From Blastococcus aggregatus (GTDB taxonomy: Bacteria; Actinomycetota; Actinomycetes; Mycobacteriales; Geodermatophilaceae), in assembly GCF_900221005.1 (NCBI RefSeq), contig NZ_OBQI01000003.1, positions 1 through 64,000 of the forward strand: a stretch of 64,000 bases of DNA, given 5' to 3'. The notes under the pieces were generated by a model that saw only the letters and a program-made list of their open reading frames with translations, was not told where the DNA came from and searched no databases. Position numbers and translations under genes: made by a program. Shown one piece after another: positions 38,834-47,315 of the stretch. Positions within the stretch are counted from its first letter, which is position 1; every line of letters starts with the position of its first letter.

Positions 38834-39741
38834 GACACGCGCCCGGCCGCGACGCGCTGGAACTGCAGCACGGCCCGGAAGGCGGACACCCCGTCGCGCA
38901 GCGGGGAGAACGACGAGCCGTCCGCGTGGCTCCACGCGACGGGGACCTCCAGGATCTCCGCGCCGGCGTTCTGCAGGTGTCGCAGCAGCTCGACGTCGAA
39001 GGCGAAGCCGGTGGTGCGGCAGCTGACCAGCGCCGGCACGAGGGCGGCGCGATCGAAGAACTTGAAGCCGCACTGGGTGTCGTGCACCCCGGGGACGACG
39101 CTGCGGGACACCGCGCGGAACGCGGCGCCACCGAGCCGCCGGGTGGTGGGCTGGTGCTGGACGAGCCGGGCTCCGGGGGCGTACCGGGATCCGACGACCG
39201 CCACCGCGCCGGCCTCCAGGTGCCCCATCACGGTGCACAGCGTCTCGACCGGAGTGGCGAGGTCGGCGTCGAAGAAGCCGACGAAGCGCGCGCGGCTGCG
39301 CAGCAGCGCGCGCCGGACGGCCGCGCCCTTCCCGGGCCGCGCGCAGCCGACGAGCTCCACCGGCACCGCCGTGTCCGTCGCCGCCTCGTCCGTCGCCGCC
39401 CTGAAGGCACGCACGACGTCGGCGGTCCCGTCGGAACTGCCGTTGTCCACGACGACCACGCGGGAGGACCAGGGCTGGTCGCGGAGGAAGTCGACGGTGC
39501 GGCGCAGCGTCTCCGGCAGGCGCAGCGCCTCGTTGTAGGCGGGGATCGCGATCTCGAGGTCGACGCCCGGCCCGGGCGCGCGAGGCGCCGCCGGGCGCTC
39601 GGCTCCCGACCCGCCGTCGCGCGGCCCCCGCAGCTGGACGAGCACGGGTCGCTCGACCTGCGCCGTCGCCGGGTCACCGACCGGGCCGCCGACCGGCTCG
39701 GGGGGCACCAGGCCGCCCACGACCGGCTCGACCAGGGTCAT
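38830..39741 (-). CDS. GT2-family glycosyltransferase (polyprenyl/dolichyl-phosphate sugar synthase-like)
   Basis: 303 residues. DLEIAIPAYNEALRLPETLR, VVVVDNGSSDGTADVVRAF, PGKGAAVRRALL and the DxD-type FFDADLATPVE are the GT2 donor-site motifs of DPM1/Alg5-like enzymes. HDTQCGFKFFDRAAL is a typical acceptor-site segment. No C-terminal GtrA-like membrane domain is present. The first 60 residues are disordered. It likely makes a polyprenyl-phosphate sugar donor. It is divergent from the AftD-like gene, whose family uses such lipid donors. Confidence 0.88.
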   Translation of the reverse strand: MTLVEPVVGGLVPPEPVGGPVGDPATAQVERPVLVQLRGPRDGGSGAERPAAPRAPGPGVDLEIAIPAYNEALRLPETLRRTVDFLRDQPWSSRVVVVDNGSSDGTADVVRAFRAATDEAATDTAVPVELVGCARPGKGAAVRRALLRSRARFVGFFDADLATPVETLCTVMGHLEAGAVAVVGSRYAPGARLVQHQPTTRRLGGAAFRAVSRSVVPGVHDTQCGFKFFDRAALVPALVSCRTTGFAFDVELLRHLQNAGAEILEVPVAWSHADGSSFSPLRDGVSAFRAVLQFQRVAAGRVS

Positions 39742-39900
39742 CGGAGGCCCCCGTCCGTGCACCCTGCTGCGCCGGGCCGCGACGGCCGGTGGGCGGAGCC
39801 CCGGAGCCGGGCGCGCGGCTGGCTCGTCACGTCCCTGTGCTCCTCTCGGTGCCGGAAACGCACTCGGAGCGTGCTCGGATAAATGCGCTGGCGGGGCGTC

Positions 39901-39929
39901 ACTATGGAACGCTGTTCGCCACCGGTCAA
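39901..39929 (-). promoter_or_regulatory. Promoter of the GT2-GT4 operon
   Basis: On the minus strand TTGACC (39929-39924) and CATAGT (39906-39901) are 17 bases apart. The predicted leader to the GT2 ATG at 39741 is about 150 bases. Confidence 0.6.
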
Positions 39930-40035
39930 CCCGCACAATGCGCGACTGCACCGATTCCCGAAAGAGTGCGCTCCGGGAGAATGAGCGGAACGGAATAGGC
40001 CGGAATGGTCGCCGTCACCCGGAAGATTGGTCTGC

Positions 40036-40065
40036 TTGACGATTCCTCCGACCGGCTGCCAGGGT
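40036..40065 (+). promoter_or_regulatory. Candidate promoter of the AftD-like gene
   Basis: TTGACG (40036-40041) and CAGGGT (40060-40065) are 18 bases apart. A start near 40072 would exclude the longest ATG (40027) and supports the ATG at 40117. Confidence 0.4.
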
Positions 40066-40116
40066 GCGCCGCATGTGGGGCGCGCCGGAGGAAATGCGGG
40101 CTCCCTCCGGCTCTGG

Positions 40117-43100
40117 ATGACGGCGACCGTCGCCGGAACTCCCGTCGTCCCGGGGGAGTCGGGCGAGGACGCCCCCGGCACTGCTCCGACCCGGTCGGGA
40201 GCACGAGGGCGGGCGCGGCTCCGTAGCGCGGCGGGGCCCGGGCTGGTCTGCCTGGGGTTCGTCGTCCTCTGCCTCGCGCAGTCGCCCGGCGAACTCGTCG
40301 GGGACACCAAGCTCGACCTGGTCGTGGACCCGCTCGCGTTCCTGACGCGGGCCCTGTCGTTGTGGGAGCCGCAAGGGTTCGCCGGGCAGCTCCAGTACCA
40401 GGCCTACGGCTACTTCTTCCCGATGGGCCCCTTCTTCGCGGTCGGGCACCTGGTCGGCCTGCCCATGTGGGTGGTCCAGCGGCTGTGGCTGGCGGCGCTC
40501 ATGTGCACCGCCTTCCTCGGCGTGGTGCTGCTCGCCCGCCGGCTGCGCATCGGCACGCCGGCGACGGCGCTGCTCGCCGGCATCGCCTACGCCCTGGCGC
40601 CCCGGATGCTCTCGGTCCTGTCCGCCACCTCCGTCGAGGTCACCCCGATGGCCCTCGCCCCGTGGGTCCTCGTGCCCCTGGCCGGGATGTCGCGGCACGG
40701 GTCGCCGCGACGGGCCGCGGCGCTCTCGGGGCTCGCGGTGTTCTGCGTCGGCGGGGTCAACGCCGTCGCCACGGCCGCCGTCCTCCCGCTGGCGGCCCTC
40801 TACCTGGTCACGCGACCTCCCGGCCCGCTCCGCCGCCGACTGGTCGGGTGGTGGACGCTGTGCGTGGGCCTGGCCACGCTCTGGTGGGCGGTACCGCTGC
40901 TCCTGCTCGGCCGCTACAGCATCCCCGTCTTCGACTACGTCGAGACCGCGGCGACGACGACGGCGCCCACCGACGTGCTGAGCGTGCTGCGCGGCACCAC
41001 GTACTGGATCGCCCAGCTGGCCTCGCCCTCGTCGGGTCCCTACCTGCCGGCCGGCTGGTCCCTCCTCAAGGACGCCCTGCCGATCGCGGCCACCCTGGTG
41101 CTCGTCCTCGCCGGGCTGGTGGCGCTCACCCGGCACGACCTGCCCGAGCGGACCTGGCTGGTCCTGGGGTTGCTCGCGGGTGTCGGACTGGTGTCCATGG
41201 GCCACCTGGCCACCGTCGACGGTGCCTGGGCCGGCCCGCTGCACGAGGCGCTCGACGGCGCGCTCGCCCCGCTGCGCGGCGTCCACAAGTTCGACCCGGT
41301 GCTGCGCCTGCCGCTCGCGCTCGGGCTGGCGCACCTGCTCGCCGTCCTCGTCCGGGTGGTGCGTGGGGCGGGCGGGGCCGGCACGGGGGTCGCGCTAGCC
41401 CGGGCGAAGCGGGCGGGCGCAGGCGTCGTCCTCGCCGCGGTCGTGCTGGCGGTGGCCGGAACGGCGTCCCCGGCGCTGGCCGGCCGGCTGACGCCGCCGA
41501 CCGGGTTCGCGGACATCCCCGCGCACTGGCGGGAGACGGCGGACTTCCTCGCCGCCCAGCAGCCCACCGGTCGGGCGCTCCTGGTCCCGGGGTCGTCCTT
41601 CGGCAGCTACGAGTGGGGCAGGACCGTCGACGAGCCGCTCCAGCCGCTGGCGGAGTCGCCCTGGGAGGTCCGCTCCGCCATCCCGCTGACGCCCGAGGCG
41701 CACATCCGGATGCTGGACGCCGTCGAGCGGCAGCTCGCGCGCGGCGAGGGTTCCGCCGGGCTCGCCCGGTACCTCGCCCGGGCCGGGATCTCGCACCTGG
41801 TCCTGCGCAACGACCTCGACGTCGCCGACACGGCCTCGACCCGGTCGTCCGTGGTGCGCCGGACCCTGCTCGGCTCCCCGGGCATCACCCTCGCGGCCGG
41901 GTTCGGCGAGGACCATCCGCAGGTGGAGCTGCCGCCGGGCACCGTCCTCGACGGAGGGCTGGGTGAGCCGGCGCCGGCCGTCGAGGTCTACGCGGTGGCC
42001 GATCCCGTGCCCCGGGCGTGGACGGCACCGCTGTCCTCGGCCGTCACCGTCCACGGCGGACCCGAGGCCGTGCTCGCACTGGAGGACAGGGGGCTGGTGA
42101 CCGGCCGCCCGGTGCTGCTCGCCGGGGAGTCGTCGGTCGGCACCGGATCGACGATGGTCACCGACGCGCTGCTGCGCCGGGACCGGGACTTCGGCCGGCT
42201 GACCGGCGCGACCTCCGGCGGCCTGACCGCCGATGCGCCGCCGGTCGAGGACCAGCCGGTCGCGGACTACCCGTTCCCCGGCCTGGCGCAGGCCCGGAGC
42301 GTCGTCGACTACGTGGGCGGAACCCCCACCGCGTCGAGCTCGGCGTCGGACATCGCCGGGCTGACCGGCAGCCGGCCCGCGGCCCAGCCCTGGGCCGCGG
42401 TGGACTCCGACCTGTTCACCGCGTGGGAGCCGGCGGCCGGCGCCGACCGGTCGCGGCCGGACTGGTGGCGCCTCACGACCGACCAGCCGTTCGACGCCGC
42501 GGAGGTGACCGTCGTCCTGGGCGGCGGTCTGGCCGGGAAGCGGCCGGCGGAGCTGCGGCTGACCACCGACGCGGGCACGACGGTGGCGCGGGTCGCGGAC
42601 ACCGGGGAACCGCAGACCCTCGCCCTGCCCGAGGGCCCGTCGCGCACGCTCACGATCAGCGCGACGACGACCGGGGCGCGCTCCCCGTTCCTGGTGCTGA
42701 CCGAGGTGGCCCTCCCCGGGGTGGAGGTCGACCGCACCGTGGTCGCACCGACCCCGTCGACCGCGGCCGACGTCTACGCGTTCGACGCGCCGCCGGGCCG
42801 CCCCGGCTGCCTGCCGGCCGCCGCCGACGGCCCGGTCCGCTGCGCCGGCGAGCTGGTGACCGTCACCGAGGAGCCCGGGGCGCTCGACCGGACGTTCACG
42901 GTGGCCGTCGAGGCGGACCACGACCTCGCGCTCACGGCCGTGCCCCGTCCCGGCCCCGCGCTCGACGACCTCCTCGCGACCGCCCGGGGCGGAGTGCGGG
43001 CGAGTGCCACCAGCGTCGAGGTGTTCGACCCACGCGGAGGTGCGGCAGCGGCCGTGGACGGCGATCCGGGCACGTCCTGGCTGGCGGGCCCGGGGGACGA

Positions 43101-44349
43101 GCAGCCCACGCTGGTGCTCAGCTGGCCCGAGCCGCGCACGGTCGACGTGCTGCGCGTCGTCTCGGACCCGCGGGTGGCCGCGCTGCGACCGGACACCGTC
43201 ACCATCGACGGCGGCGGGTCGTCGAGCACGGTCCCGCTCGCCGAGGACGGGACCGCGCGGGTGGACCCGGTCGTCACCGACCGGCTCGAGCTCACCCTCG
43301 CGTCGGCCGGACGGGGGATGTCCTTCGACCCGTACTTCCAGTGGACGCTGCCGCTGGGCATCGGCGTCAGCGAGGTGGAGATCGGCGGGCCCCGGGTGCC
43401 CGCTCCCGCCGACACCCCCGTCGTCCTCCCGTGCGGCGAGGGGCCGGCGCTGCTGGTGGACGGCCGAGAGATGTCGACCCGGATCGAGACCACCCTCGGG
43501 GCGCTGCAGGAGCTGCGGAGGATCCCGGTGTCAATCTGCGAGGACGCGGGCGCGTTCCGCCTGACCACCGGCCCGCACCGGCTGACCGCGGAGCACACGG
43601 CCGCACTGGCCGTCGACTCGGCGACCCTCGTCCGCGTCGACGGGGCGGCGAGCACCGCCCCGGTCGTCCGGGAGCCGGCGGCGGTGGGCCGCTGGGACGC
43701 CGAGCACCGGACCGTGGAGGTCGGAGCCCGCGAGCAGGACACGCTCCTCGTCGTCCCGGAGAACACCAACGCCGGCTGGACCGCCACCCTCGACGGGCGG
43801 CGCCTGGTGTCGGTCGCCGTCGACGGCTGGCAGCAGGGGTACGTGCTCCCCGCCGGGACGGCCGGCACCGTCCGCATCGACTTCGCCCCGGGGACGATCT
43901 ACCGGACGGCGCTCGCCGGAGGAGCCGCGGCGGTGGCCCTGCTCGCCGTGCTGGCGGTCCTGCCGGTGCGGCCCGGCCGCGTGCGCCCGGACGGCGGCGG
44001 GCACCGCGATGCGTCCCGGATCGGTGCCGGGCTGCTCGTCCTCGCCGCCCTCGGAGGGATGGCCCTCGTCGGAGGCGCGGTCGGGATCGGCGCGGTCGTG
44101 CTGCTCTGGGCGGTCACGGCGCCGCTGCGCGCGCACCGTCCGCTCGTGCTCGCCGGCGTGGCGGCCGCGACCACGGCCGCCGCCGGCGTGCTGCTCCTCG
44201 TCTCCCCGGGGGAGTCGGGGACGGCCCGCCAGGTGCTGGCCGTCGTAGCCCTCGGCGCGGTCGTGGCCGGGGTGCTCCCGGTGCCCGCGGTGCCGCCGTG
44301 GGTCCGCTCGTGGCTGCGGTGGGCCGCCGGCGAACCGAGCCGGACCTGA
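40117..44349 (+). CDS. aftD: AftD-like alpha-(1->3)-arabinofuranosyltransferase (DUF3367 family)
   Basis: 1410 residues, matching the size of mycobacterial AftD. The N-terminal about 460 residues form a GT-C membrane domain (GDTKLDLVVDPLAFLTRALS with the acidic loop after helix one). A large extracytoplasmic region carries two discoidin-like carbohydrate-binding modules (about residues 728-870 and 955-1075). Three or four membrane helices end the protein (about 1265-1410). AftD transfers arabinose from decaprenyl-phosphoryl arabinose onto arabinan. The acceptor in this organism is unknown. The ATG at 40117 is favoured by the candidate promoter; there is no good ribosome site. Confidence 0.86.
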   Translation: MTATVAGTPVVPGESGEDAPGTAPTRSGARGRARLRSAAGPGLVCLGFVVLCLAQSPGELVGDTKLDLVVDPLAFLTRALSLWEPQGFAGQLQYQAYGYFFPMGPFFAVGHLVGLPMWVVQRLWLAALMCTAFLGVVLLARRLRIGTPATALLAGIAYALAPRMLSVLSATSVEVTPMALAPWVLVPLAGMSRHGSPRRAAALSGLAVFCVGGVNAVATAAVLPLAALYLVTRPPGPLRRRLVGWWTLCVGLATLWWAVPLLLLGRYSIPVFDYVETAATTTAPTDVLSVLRGTTYWIAQLASPSSGPYLPAGWSLLKDALPIAATLVLVLAGLVALTRHDLPERTWLVLGLLAGVGLVSMGHLATVDGAWAGPLHEALDGALAPLRGVHKFDPVLRLPLALGLAHLLAVLVRVVRGAGGAGTGVALARAKRAGAGVVLAAVVLAVAGTASPALAGRLTPPTGFADIPAHWRETADFLAAQQPTGRALLVPGSSFGSYEWGRTVDEPLQPLAESPWEVRSAIPLTPEAHIRMLDAVERQLARGEGSAGLARYLARAGISHLVLRNDLDVADTASTRSSVVRRTLLGSPGITLAAGFGEDHPQVELPPGTVLDGGLGEPAPAVEVYAVADPVPRAWTAPLSSAVTVHGGPEAVLALEDRGLVTGRPVLLAGESSVGTGSTMVTDALLRRDRDFGRLTGATSGGLTADAPPVEDQPVADYPFPGLAQARSVVDYVGGTPTASSSASDIAGLTGSRPAAQPWAAVDSDLFTAWEPAAGADRSRPDWWRLTTDQPFDAAEVTVVLGGGLAGKRPAELRLTTDAGTTVARVADTGEPQTLALPEGPSRTLTISATTTGARSPFLVLTEVALPGVEVDRTVVAPTPSTAADVYAFDAPPGRPGCLPAAADGPVRCAGELVTVTEEPGALDRTFTVAVEADHDLALTAVPRPGPALDDLLATARGGVRASATSVEVFDPRGGAAAAVDGDPGTSWLAGPGDEQPTLVLSWPEPRTVDVLRVVSDPRVAALRPDTVTIDGGGSSSTVPLAEDGTARVDPVVTDRLELTLASAGRGMSFDPYFQWTLPLGIGVSEVEIGGPRVPAPADTPVVLPCGEGPALLVDGREMSTRIETTLGALQELRRIPVSICEDAGAFRLTTGPHRLTAEHTAALAVDSATLVRVDGAASTAPVVREPAAVGRWDAEHRTVEVGAREQDTLLVVPENTNAGWTATLDGRRLVSVAVDGWQQGYVLPAGTAGTVRIDFAPGTIYRTALAGGAAAVALLAVLAVLPVRPGRVRPDGGGHRDASRIGAGLLVLAALGGMALVGGAVGIGAVVLLWAVTAPLRAHRPLVLAGVAAATTAAAGVLLLVSPGESGTARQVLAVVALGAVVAGVLPVPAVPPWVRSWLRWAAGEPSRT

Positions 44350-44370
44350 CGGTGCCGAGGAGCCGCGGTC

Positions 44371-45123
44371 CTAGGGCGTTCCGACCAGCTGCCCCGTGAC
44401 GGCGTCCAGTGCCCGGAGGACAGCGGCGCGGCCGTGCTCCGTGGCGGGGCCGGTGTCGAAGCCGTGCTCGGCCCCCGGGACGTCGATGGTCGTCAGCCCG
44501 GGCGGCGGTGCCGCGAGCAGCGCCTGCTGGCCGGCGACGAACGCGGGGAGCTCGTTCTCGACGAGCGTGAGCACCACCGGGGTGTTCCCCAGCCCGCGCA
44601 GGGCGTCGGACAGGGAAGGCCAGCCGGGGATGTCCTCGGTGGGCAGCAGGGGATAGGTCAGGGCGACGCACCGCAGCCACTCGTGCCCGGCGGCGAGGAC
44701 CGGGTAGGCCAGCGGGCCGCCGCCGGAGAAGAACCAGACGCCCACCGCGTCGCCGTCGACCTCGCCGCTGCTGCGCACCGCCGAGAGCACGCGGTCGAGC
44801 GTCGCGGACGCCTCCGGATAGCGCATGCCGCCGGTCAGCTCGTGGTCCAGCACCACCGCCGCCGTGCCCCGGGAGGCGAGCTGCGCGGCGTAGGCCCGGA
44901 AGAACGGGGTCCGACGGGGACTCACCGGTGGGGGTTCCGGGAACAGCCCGTGCACCAGGACGACGACGGGCGGCCGCCCACCGTGCCCGGGCAGGTAGAG
45001 GTCGAAGCCCCCGGGGTCGAGCGGGTCGACGAGGTCGGTGGGGTCGAGCGGGTCGACGAGGTCGGTGGGGTCGAGCGGGTCGACGAGGTCGGTCGGGACG
45101 ATGAGGTCGGGGGCCTGGTTCAC
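44371..45123 (-). CDS. Alpha/beta hydrolase, dienelactone-hydrolase-like
   Basis: 250 residues. VVVLVHGLFPE is the oxyanion strand, VGVWFFSGGGPLAYP holds the likely nucleophile Ser (F-x-S-x-G instead of the common G-x-S-x-G), and GAEHGFDT supplies the His. Near the N-terminus three perfect copies of the 9-residue unit TDLVDPLDP occur, encoded by a 27-bp tandem repeat. The GTG at 45123 overlaps the MarR gene stop, with GAGGAG 5 bases upstream. The pair is probably one unit in which MarR senses a compound related to the hydrolase substrate. Confidence 0.8.
   Translation of the reverse strand: MNQAPDLIVPTDLVDPLDPTDLVDPLDPTDLVDPLDPGGFDLYLPGHGGRPPVVVLVHGLFPEPPPVSPRRTPFFRAYAAQLASRGTAAVVLDHELTGGMRYPEASATLDRVLSAVRSSGEVDGDAVGVWFFSGGGPLAYPVLAAGHEWLRCVALTYPLLPTEDIPGWPSLSDALRGLGNTPVVLTLVENELPAFVAGQQALLAAPPPGLTTIDVPGAEHGFDTGPATEHGRAAVLRALDAVTGQLVGTP
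45013..45093. repeat. Three perfect 27-bp tandem repeats
   Basis: Contiguous identical copies at 45013-45039, 45040-45066 and 45067-45093, beginning GGGGTCGAGCGGGTCGACGA and ending GGTCGGT. They are in frame inside the hydrolase gene and add whole 9-residue units, so copy number could vary without frameshift. Confidence 0.95.
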
Positions 45124-45575
45124 GGGTGCTCCTCGGTGGCGGGGATCTGGCGGAGGCGGTCGGTGAGGACGGCGAGGACCCGGGCGCACCGGGCGAGGTC
45201 GTCGGCGTCCAGGTCGGCGGCGACGCGGTCGAGGTTCGCGAGCTCCCGCCGGTGGACCTCGGCGAACGTCTGCTCGCCGTGCTCGGTCGCCGTGACGAGG
45301 CGGGAGCGCCGGTGCCGGGGGTTGTCCTCGAACCGGAGGAGCCCGAGGGCTGCTCCGGCGTCGACGAGCGCCTGGATGCTCTGCCGCGTGACCCCGAACT
45401 CGAGGGCCACCTGGGGCACGGTCGCGGCTCCCCGGTGCAGGACGAGTTCCAGCACGGCACGCAGCGGAACCGTCAGGTCCGTGCCCCGGAGGGCGTCGCT
45501 CACGGCGCGCTCGGACGCCTGGTAGAGCGGGCGCACCTGGAGGAGCACCTGGTAGGCGGGGTCGGCTGATGTCAC
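45120..45575 (-). CDS. MarR family transcriptional regulator
   Basis: 151 residues. The winged helix-turn-helix is AATVPQVALEFGVTRQSIQA, LVDAGAALGLLRFEDNPRHR (wing), RSRLVTATEHGEQTFAEV, flanked by dimerisation helices at both ends. It starts at GTG 45575, only 11 bases from a repeated TTGACAGGCT element that looks like its operator. It is divergent from the acyl-CoA carboxylase operon, so it may repress both directions. Confidence 0.88.
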   Translation of the reverse strand: MTSADPAYQVLLQVRPLYQASERAVSDALRGTDLTVPLRAVLELVLHRGAATVPQVALEFGVTRQSIQALVDAGAALGLLRFEDNPRHRRSRLVTATEHGEQTFAEVHRRELANLDRVAADLDADDLARCARVLAVLTDRLRQIPATEEHP

Positions 45576-45582
45576 GACAGAG

Positions 45583-45612
45583 AGCCTGTCAACATGACAA
45601 GCAGCCTGTCAA
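45583..45612. promoter_or_regulatory. Putative MarR operator
   Basis: AGCCTGTCAA occurs twice, at 45583-45592 and 45603-45612, exactly 20 bases (two helical turns) apart. Between them TGTCA-ACA-TGACA (45587-45599) forms a perfect inverted repeat. The element lies between the MarR start and the accD-like promoter, the expected site for autorepression. Confidence 0.6.
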
Positions 45613-45639
45613 TGGCTTCCGACACGGCTGGCGGTAACG

Positions 45640-45668
45640 TTGACTCGCCGGGATTACCGCCCTACGTT
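45640..45668 (+). promoter_or_regulatory. Promoter of the acyl-CoA carboxylase operon (leaderless)
   Basis: TTGACT (45640-45645) and TACGTT (45663-45668) are 17 bases apart. The ATG at 45675 is 6 bases after the -10, so the message begins at the start codon. This is the best promoter match in the window. Confidence 0.75.
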
Positions 45669-45674
45669 CGCCGC

Positions 45675-47315
45675 ATGGCCCGCTCGCTGCTCGCCCCACC
45701 GCTCCCGTCGTCGGTCGATCCGGGGAGCGAGAGCTTCCAGCAGAACCGCGCCGACATGCTCGAGCAGCTCGCGACGCTCGACGAGCTGCTCGACCAGGCG
45801 GCCGCCGGCGGCGGGGAGAAGGCGACCGAGCGGCTGCGGCAGCGGGACAAGCTGCCGATCCGCGAGCGCATCGCGCACGCCCTCGACCCCGACAGCCCGT
45901 TCCTCGAGATCAGCCCGCTCGCGGCCTACGGCTCGGACTACACGGCCGGCGGCGGCATGGTGGTGGGGGTCGGCGTGATCGCCGGCGTCGAGTGCGTCGT
46001 CATGGGCAACGACCCGACGGTCCTCGGTGGCGCGCTGACCCCGTACGCGCTGAAGAAGTGGGCGCGCGCGCTGGAGATCGCCCGCGAGAACCGGATGCCC
46101 TACGTCAGCTTCGTGGAGTCCGCCGGCGCAGACCTGCGGCCCGGCGGGGGAGGGGGCGGCCGGTCGGCGCAGACCTCGCACTTCGCCGAGAGCGGCCGGC
46201 AGTTCTACGAGATGACCGAGCTGTCCAAGCTGGGCATCCCGTCGGTCTGCGTCGTGTTCGGGTCCTCGACCGCCGGCGGGGCCTACCAGCCGGGGCTGTC
46301 GGACTACGTCGTCGTCATCGACCAGCAGTCGAAGGTGTTCCTCGCCGGCCCGCCGCTGGTGAAGATGGCCACCGGCGAGGAGAGCGACGACGAGACCCTC
46401 GGAGGAGCCCGGCTGCACGCCGACGTCTCGGGTCTGGGGGACTACTTTGCCGAGGACGAGCTGGACGCCATCCGGATGTGCCGCGAGGCGGTCTCGCACC
46501 TGAACTGGCGCAAGGCCGGTCCCGAGCCCTCGCTGACCGCCGACGAGCCGGTGCACGACCCCGAGGAGCTGCTCGGCCTGGTCAGCCGCGACCTCCGCCA
46601 GCCGGTCGACGTCCGCGACGTCGTCGCCCGGGTGGCCGACGGTTCCCGCTTCGAGGAGTTCAAGCCCCGGTGGGGCCCGACGCTGGTCTGCGGGTGGGCG
46701 TCGATCCACGGCTACCCGGTCGGCATCCTCGGCAACAACGGCGTGCTGCACCCCGACTCGGCGCAGAAGGCGGCGCACTTCATCCAGCTGTGCAACCGGA
46801 TCGACGTGCCGCTGGTCTTCCTGCAGAACATCACCGGCTACATGGTGGGGCGGGACTTCGAGGCGGCCGGCATCGTCAAGAAGGGCAGCCAGATGCTCAA
46901 CGCCGTCACGAACTCGACGGTGCCGCACCTGACGGTGATCATCGGCTCCTCCTACGGCGCCGGCACCTACGGCATGTCCGGCCGGGCCTTCGGCAACCGG
47001 TTCACCTTCCTGTGGCCGACGGCGAAGATCGCGGTCATGGGCCCCAAGCAGATCGCCGGGGTCATGTCGCAGGTCCGCCGCGGGCAGGCGCTGCGCAAGG
47101 GCGTGCCCTTCGACGAGGAGGAGGACGCGCAGATCGTGGCGATGGTGGAGGCGGGCCAGGAGGAGGGCTCGCTGGCGCTGCGGGCCACCGGGGCGGTGAG
47201 CGACGACGGGATCATCGATCCGCGCGACACCCGCACGGTGCTCGGCATGTGCCTGTCGTTCGTGGCCAACGGGCCCGTCGAGGGCGCGCAGCAGTTCGGG
47301 GTGTTCCGGCTGTGA
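45675..47315 (+). CDS. Acyl-CoA carboxylase beta (carboxyltransferase) subunit
   Basis: 546 residues with the crotonase-fold carboxyltransferase halves. VVGVGVIAGVECVVMGNDPT and GAYQPGLSDYVVVIDQQ lie in the N domain. VFLQNITGYMVGRDFEAAGI, then GSSYGAGTYGMSGRAFGNRF, lie in the C domain. That last motif is typical of methylcrotonyl- and geranyl-CoA carboxylase beta chains (about 535 residues) rather than propionyl-CoA types. The start is chosen from the promoter. It pairs with the biotin-carrying alpha subunit, which overlaps by 4 bases. Confidence 0.92.
   Translation: MARSLLAPPLPSSVDPGSESFQQNRADMLEQLATLDELLDQAAAGGGEKATERLRQRDKLPIRERIAHALDPDSPFLEISPLAAYGSDYTAGGGMVVGVGVIAGVECVVMGNDPTVLGGALTPYALKKWARALEIARENRMPYVSFVESAGADLRPGGGGGGRSAQTSHFAESGRQFYEMTELSKLGIPSVCVVFGSSTAGGAYQPGLSDYVVVIDQQSKVFLAGPPLVKMATGEESDDETLGGARLHADVSGLGDYFAEDELDAIRMCREAVSHLNWRKAGPEPSLTADEPVHDPEELLGLVSRDLRQPVDVRDVVARVADGSRFEEFKPRWGPTLVCGWASIHGYPVGILGNNGVLHPDSAQKAAHFIQLCNRIDVPLVFLQNITGYMVGRDFEAAGIVKKGSQMLNAVTNSTVPHLTVIIGSSYGAGTYGMSGRAFGNRFTFLWPTAKIAVMGPKQIAGVMSQVRRGQALRKGVPFDEEEDAQIVAMVEAGQEEGSLALRATGAVSDDGIIDPRDTRTVLGMCLSFVANGPVEGAQQFGVFRL

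Larger units (their letters stand above)
39742..40116. other. 375-base divergent promoter region
   Basis: This gap separates the glycosyltransferase pair (-) from the AftD-like gene (+). It is less GC-rich than the coding DNA. It holds a good minus promoter at 39901-39929 and a weaker plus candidate at 40036-40065. No coding frame in it has supported start signals. Confidence 0.6.

Noticed and set aside
40027..40116. Longer N-terminus for the AftD-like protein from ATG 40027
   Set aside because: The added residues have no membrane or family features and overlap the candidate promoter at 40036-40065.
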